Below, in pieces: positions 50,040 to 50,655 of a stretch of 50,655 bases of DNA. A model generated the notes under the pieces. It searched no databases, was not told the origin of the DNA, and worked only from the letters and a program-made list of their open reading frames with translations. The translations under genes were made by a program, and so were the position numbers. The first letter of the stretch is position 1; every line of letters starts with the position of its first letter. Source of the stretch: an uncultured Clostridia bacterium (lineage in GTDB: Bacteria; Bacillota; Clostridia; Oscillospirales; Oscillospiraceae); the NCBI GenBank assembly GCA_947058885.1, contig CAMSIF010000005.1:1-50655 (forward strand). The letters are read 5' to 3'.

Positions 50040-50609
50040 TTAACGCATGTAATCGATCAAAGACTGACTGAGCAGCTGGGTGCCGATTTTCAGCGCGGAG
50101 CTGTAGCAGTAGTATGCCCAGGAGAAGTCCAGAAGAGCATCCGCCAAATCCACCTGCTCTACGTCGGCAATCTGCTCCTTAAGGTTATATTCCTGGTCCT
50201 TCAGCCGGGTGCCGTTGGACTGGAGGAACGCTCCCTTCGTATCCACATCCGTGTAGGCGGAATTGAACCTGTCATGCGCCTGATTAAATTTATCCAGCAG
50301 GCGGTAGGACTCCTCCCGCTCCTCATCGGTGGCGAAATCGCCGCTCTCCTCATCGCAGTTGGCGTAAATCTCGGACAGCCGCATCATAATGGAAACCAGA
50401 TTCTGGGGGTCGCCGTCCGCGTCCACGCCGTAGCCCAGCATGGCGATGCCCGGCAGGGCCCGGTTAAAGGCGGTGGTCTGGATGAGGTCGCGCTCTCCGG
50501 TGTCCTCCTGGAAGCCCATGCCCAAGTCCATGACCTTGGTTTCGCTCATCATGGCTTCCAGTTTTTTCAGGTCCCGCTGGTCGTGGCAATACGACAGCCA
50601 GGCCCGCTC
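50040..50609 (-). CDS. flgL: Hook-filament junction protein FlgL, 5'-truncated
   Basis: Only the last ~189 residues are present; the frame runs straight into the adapter at the right end. The C-terminus has the flagellin-like paired helix typical of FlgL (QEYNLKEQIADVEQVDLADA, then WAYYCYSSALKIGTQLLSQSLIDYMR read in parts). The position upstream of yviE-fliW-csrA is diagnostic. FlgL joins hook (via FlgK) to filament. FlgK, FlgM and FlgN would be expected just beyond the contig end. Confidence 0.85.
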   Translation of the reverse strand, partial: ERAWLSYCHDQRDLKKLEAMMSETKVMDLGMGFQEDTGERDLIQTTAFNRALPGIAMLGYGVDADGDPQNLVSIMMRLSEIYANCDEESGDFATDEEREESYRLLDKFNQAHDRFNSAYTDVDTKGAFLQSNGTRLKDQEYNLKEQIADVEQVDLADALLDFSWAYYCYSSALKIGTQLLSQSLIDYMR

Positions 50610-50655
50610 AGATCGGAAGAGCGTCGTGTAGGGAAAGAGTGTCCGCGGTTGTGTA
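50610..50655. other. Sequencing adapter at right contig end (artefact)
   Basis: The sequence AGATCGGAAGAGC... continues as the reverse complement of the left-end adapter, with the same index (CCGCGGTT) and three more primer bases. It truncates flgL and creates spurious short open frames ending DRKSVV. Confidence 0.97.

Noticed and set aside
1-50655. Terminal inverted repeats suggesting a linear element or transposon
   Set aside because: The repeats are exact library adapter sequence including an index, not element ends.

Overview
The window is a high-GC (roughly mid-50s % by eye) bacterial contig that is almost entirely one motility locus. Several features point to a Gram-positive, motile Clostridia-type bacterium, plausibly a gut Oscillospiraceae relative: a FliY-type switch protein with CheC-like domains, CheC/CheD/CheV chemotaxis adaptation, FliW/CsrA post-transcriptional control, YviE, FlbD/SwrD and YjfB family proteins, SLH surface proteins, and no L-ring or P-ring genes. 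The genus is not resolved. Both ends are Illumina-type adapter in inverted orientation with the same 8-base index, so the terminal repeat is an artefact and both end genes are truncated.

Layout. 44-7065 (+): two large surface-protein genes. The first is 5'-truncated and Ig-like. The second has a signal peptide, six tandem ~110-residue modules and three C-terminal SLH motifs. From 7123 to the right end nearly everything is on the minus strand. Read in the direction of transcription (right to left) the order is: flgL (cut) - yviE - fliW - csrA, a terminator, then flgB-flgC-fliE-fliF-fliG-fliH-fliI-fliJ-unknown-fliK-flgD-TIGR02530-flgE-flbD-motA-motB, a probable internal promoter, fliM-fliY-cheY-fliO-fliP-fliQ-fliR-flhB-flhA-fliA-flhO-flhP-cheC-cheD-cheV-EAL/HDOD. 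A two-gene plus-strand island (a ParA-like ATPase and a ComFB-domain protein) interrupts this. The minus strand then resumes with fliD-fliS-fliT-like, a solitary FtsE-like ABC ATPase, a methyl-accepting chemotaxis protein, an FtsA-like protein, a bitopic membrane protein, YjfB and a DUF5610-like protein.

How it works together. The block supplies the MS ring, C-ring/switch, rod, hook, hook-length control, export gate and ATPase, stator, sigma-28 and filament cap with its chaperones. It also encodes part of a Bacillus-type chemotaxis system. Flagellin, FlgM, FlgN, FlgK, CheA, CheW, CheB and CheR are not in the window and are presumably encoded elsewhere. The usual flhF-flhG pair between flhA and fliA is absent, and fliL is absent between motB and fliM.

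Most interesting points. (1) The divergent ParA-ComFB pair sits between a degenerate EAL-HDOD protein and the sigma-28-type fliD promoter; it may be an unrecognised positioning or second-messenger module that replaces FlhF/FlhG. (2) FliY has lost its N-terminal EIDALL-type motif and carries two copies of it in the linker. (3) FtsA-like and FtsE-like paralogues lie inside the motility locus. (4) A long, structured 5' leader precedes the chemoreceptor. (5) A palindromic repeat occurs twice in inverted orientation. No tRNA, rRNA, CRISPR or insertion sequence was recognised.
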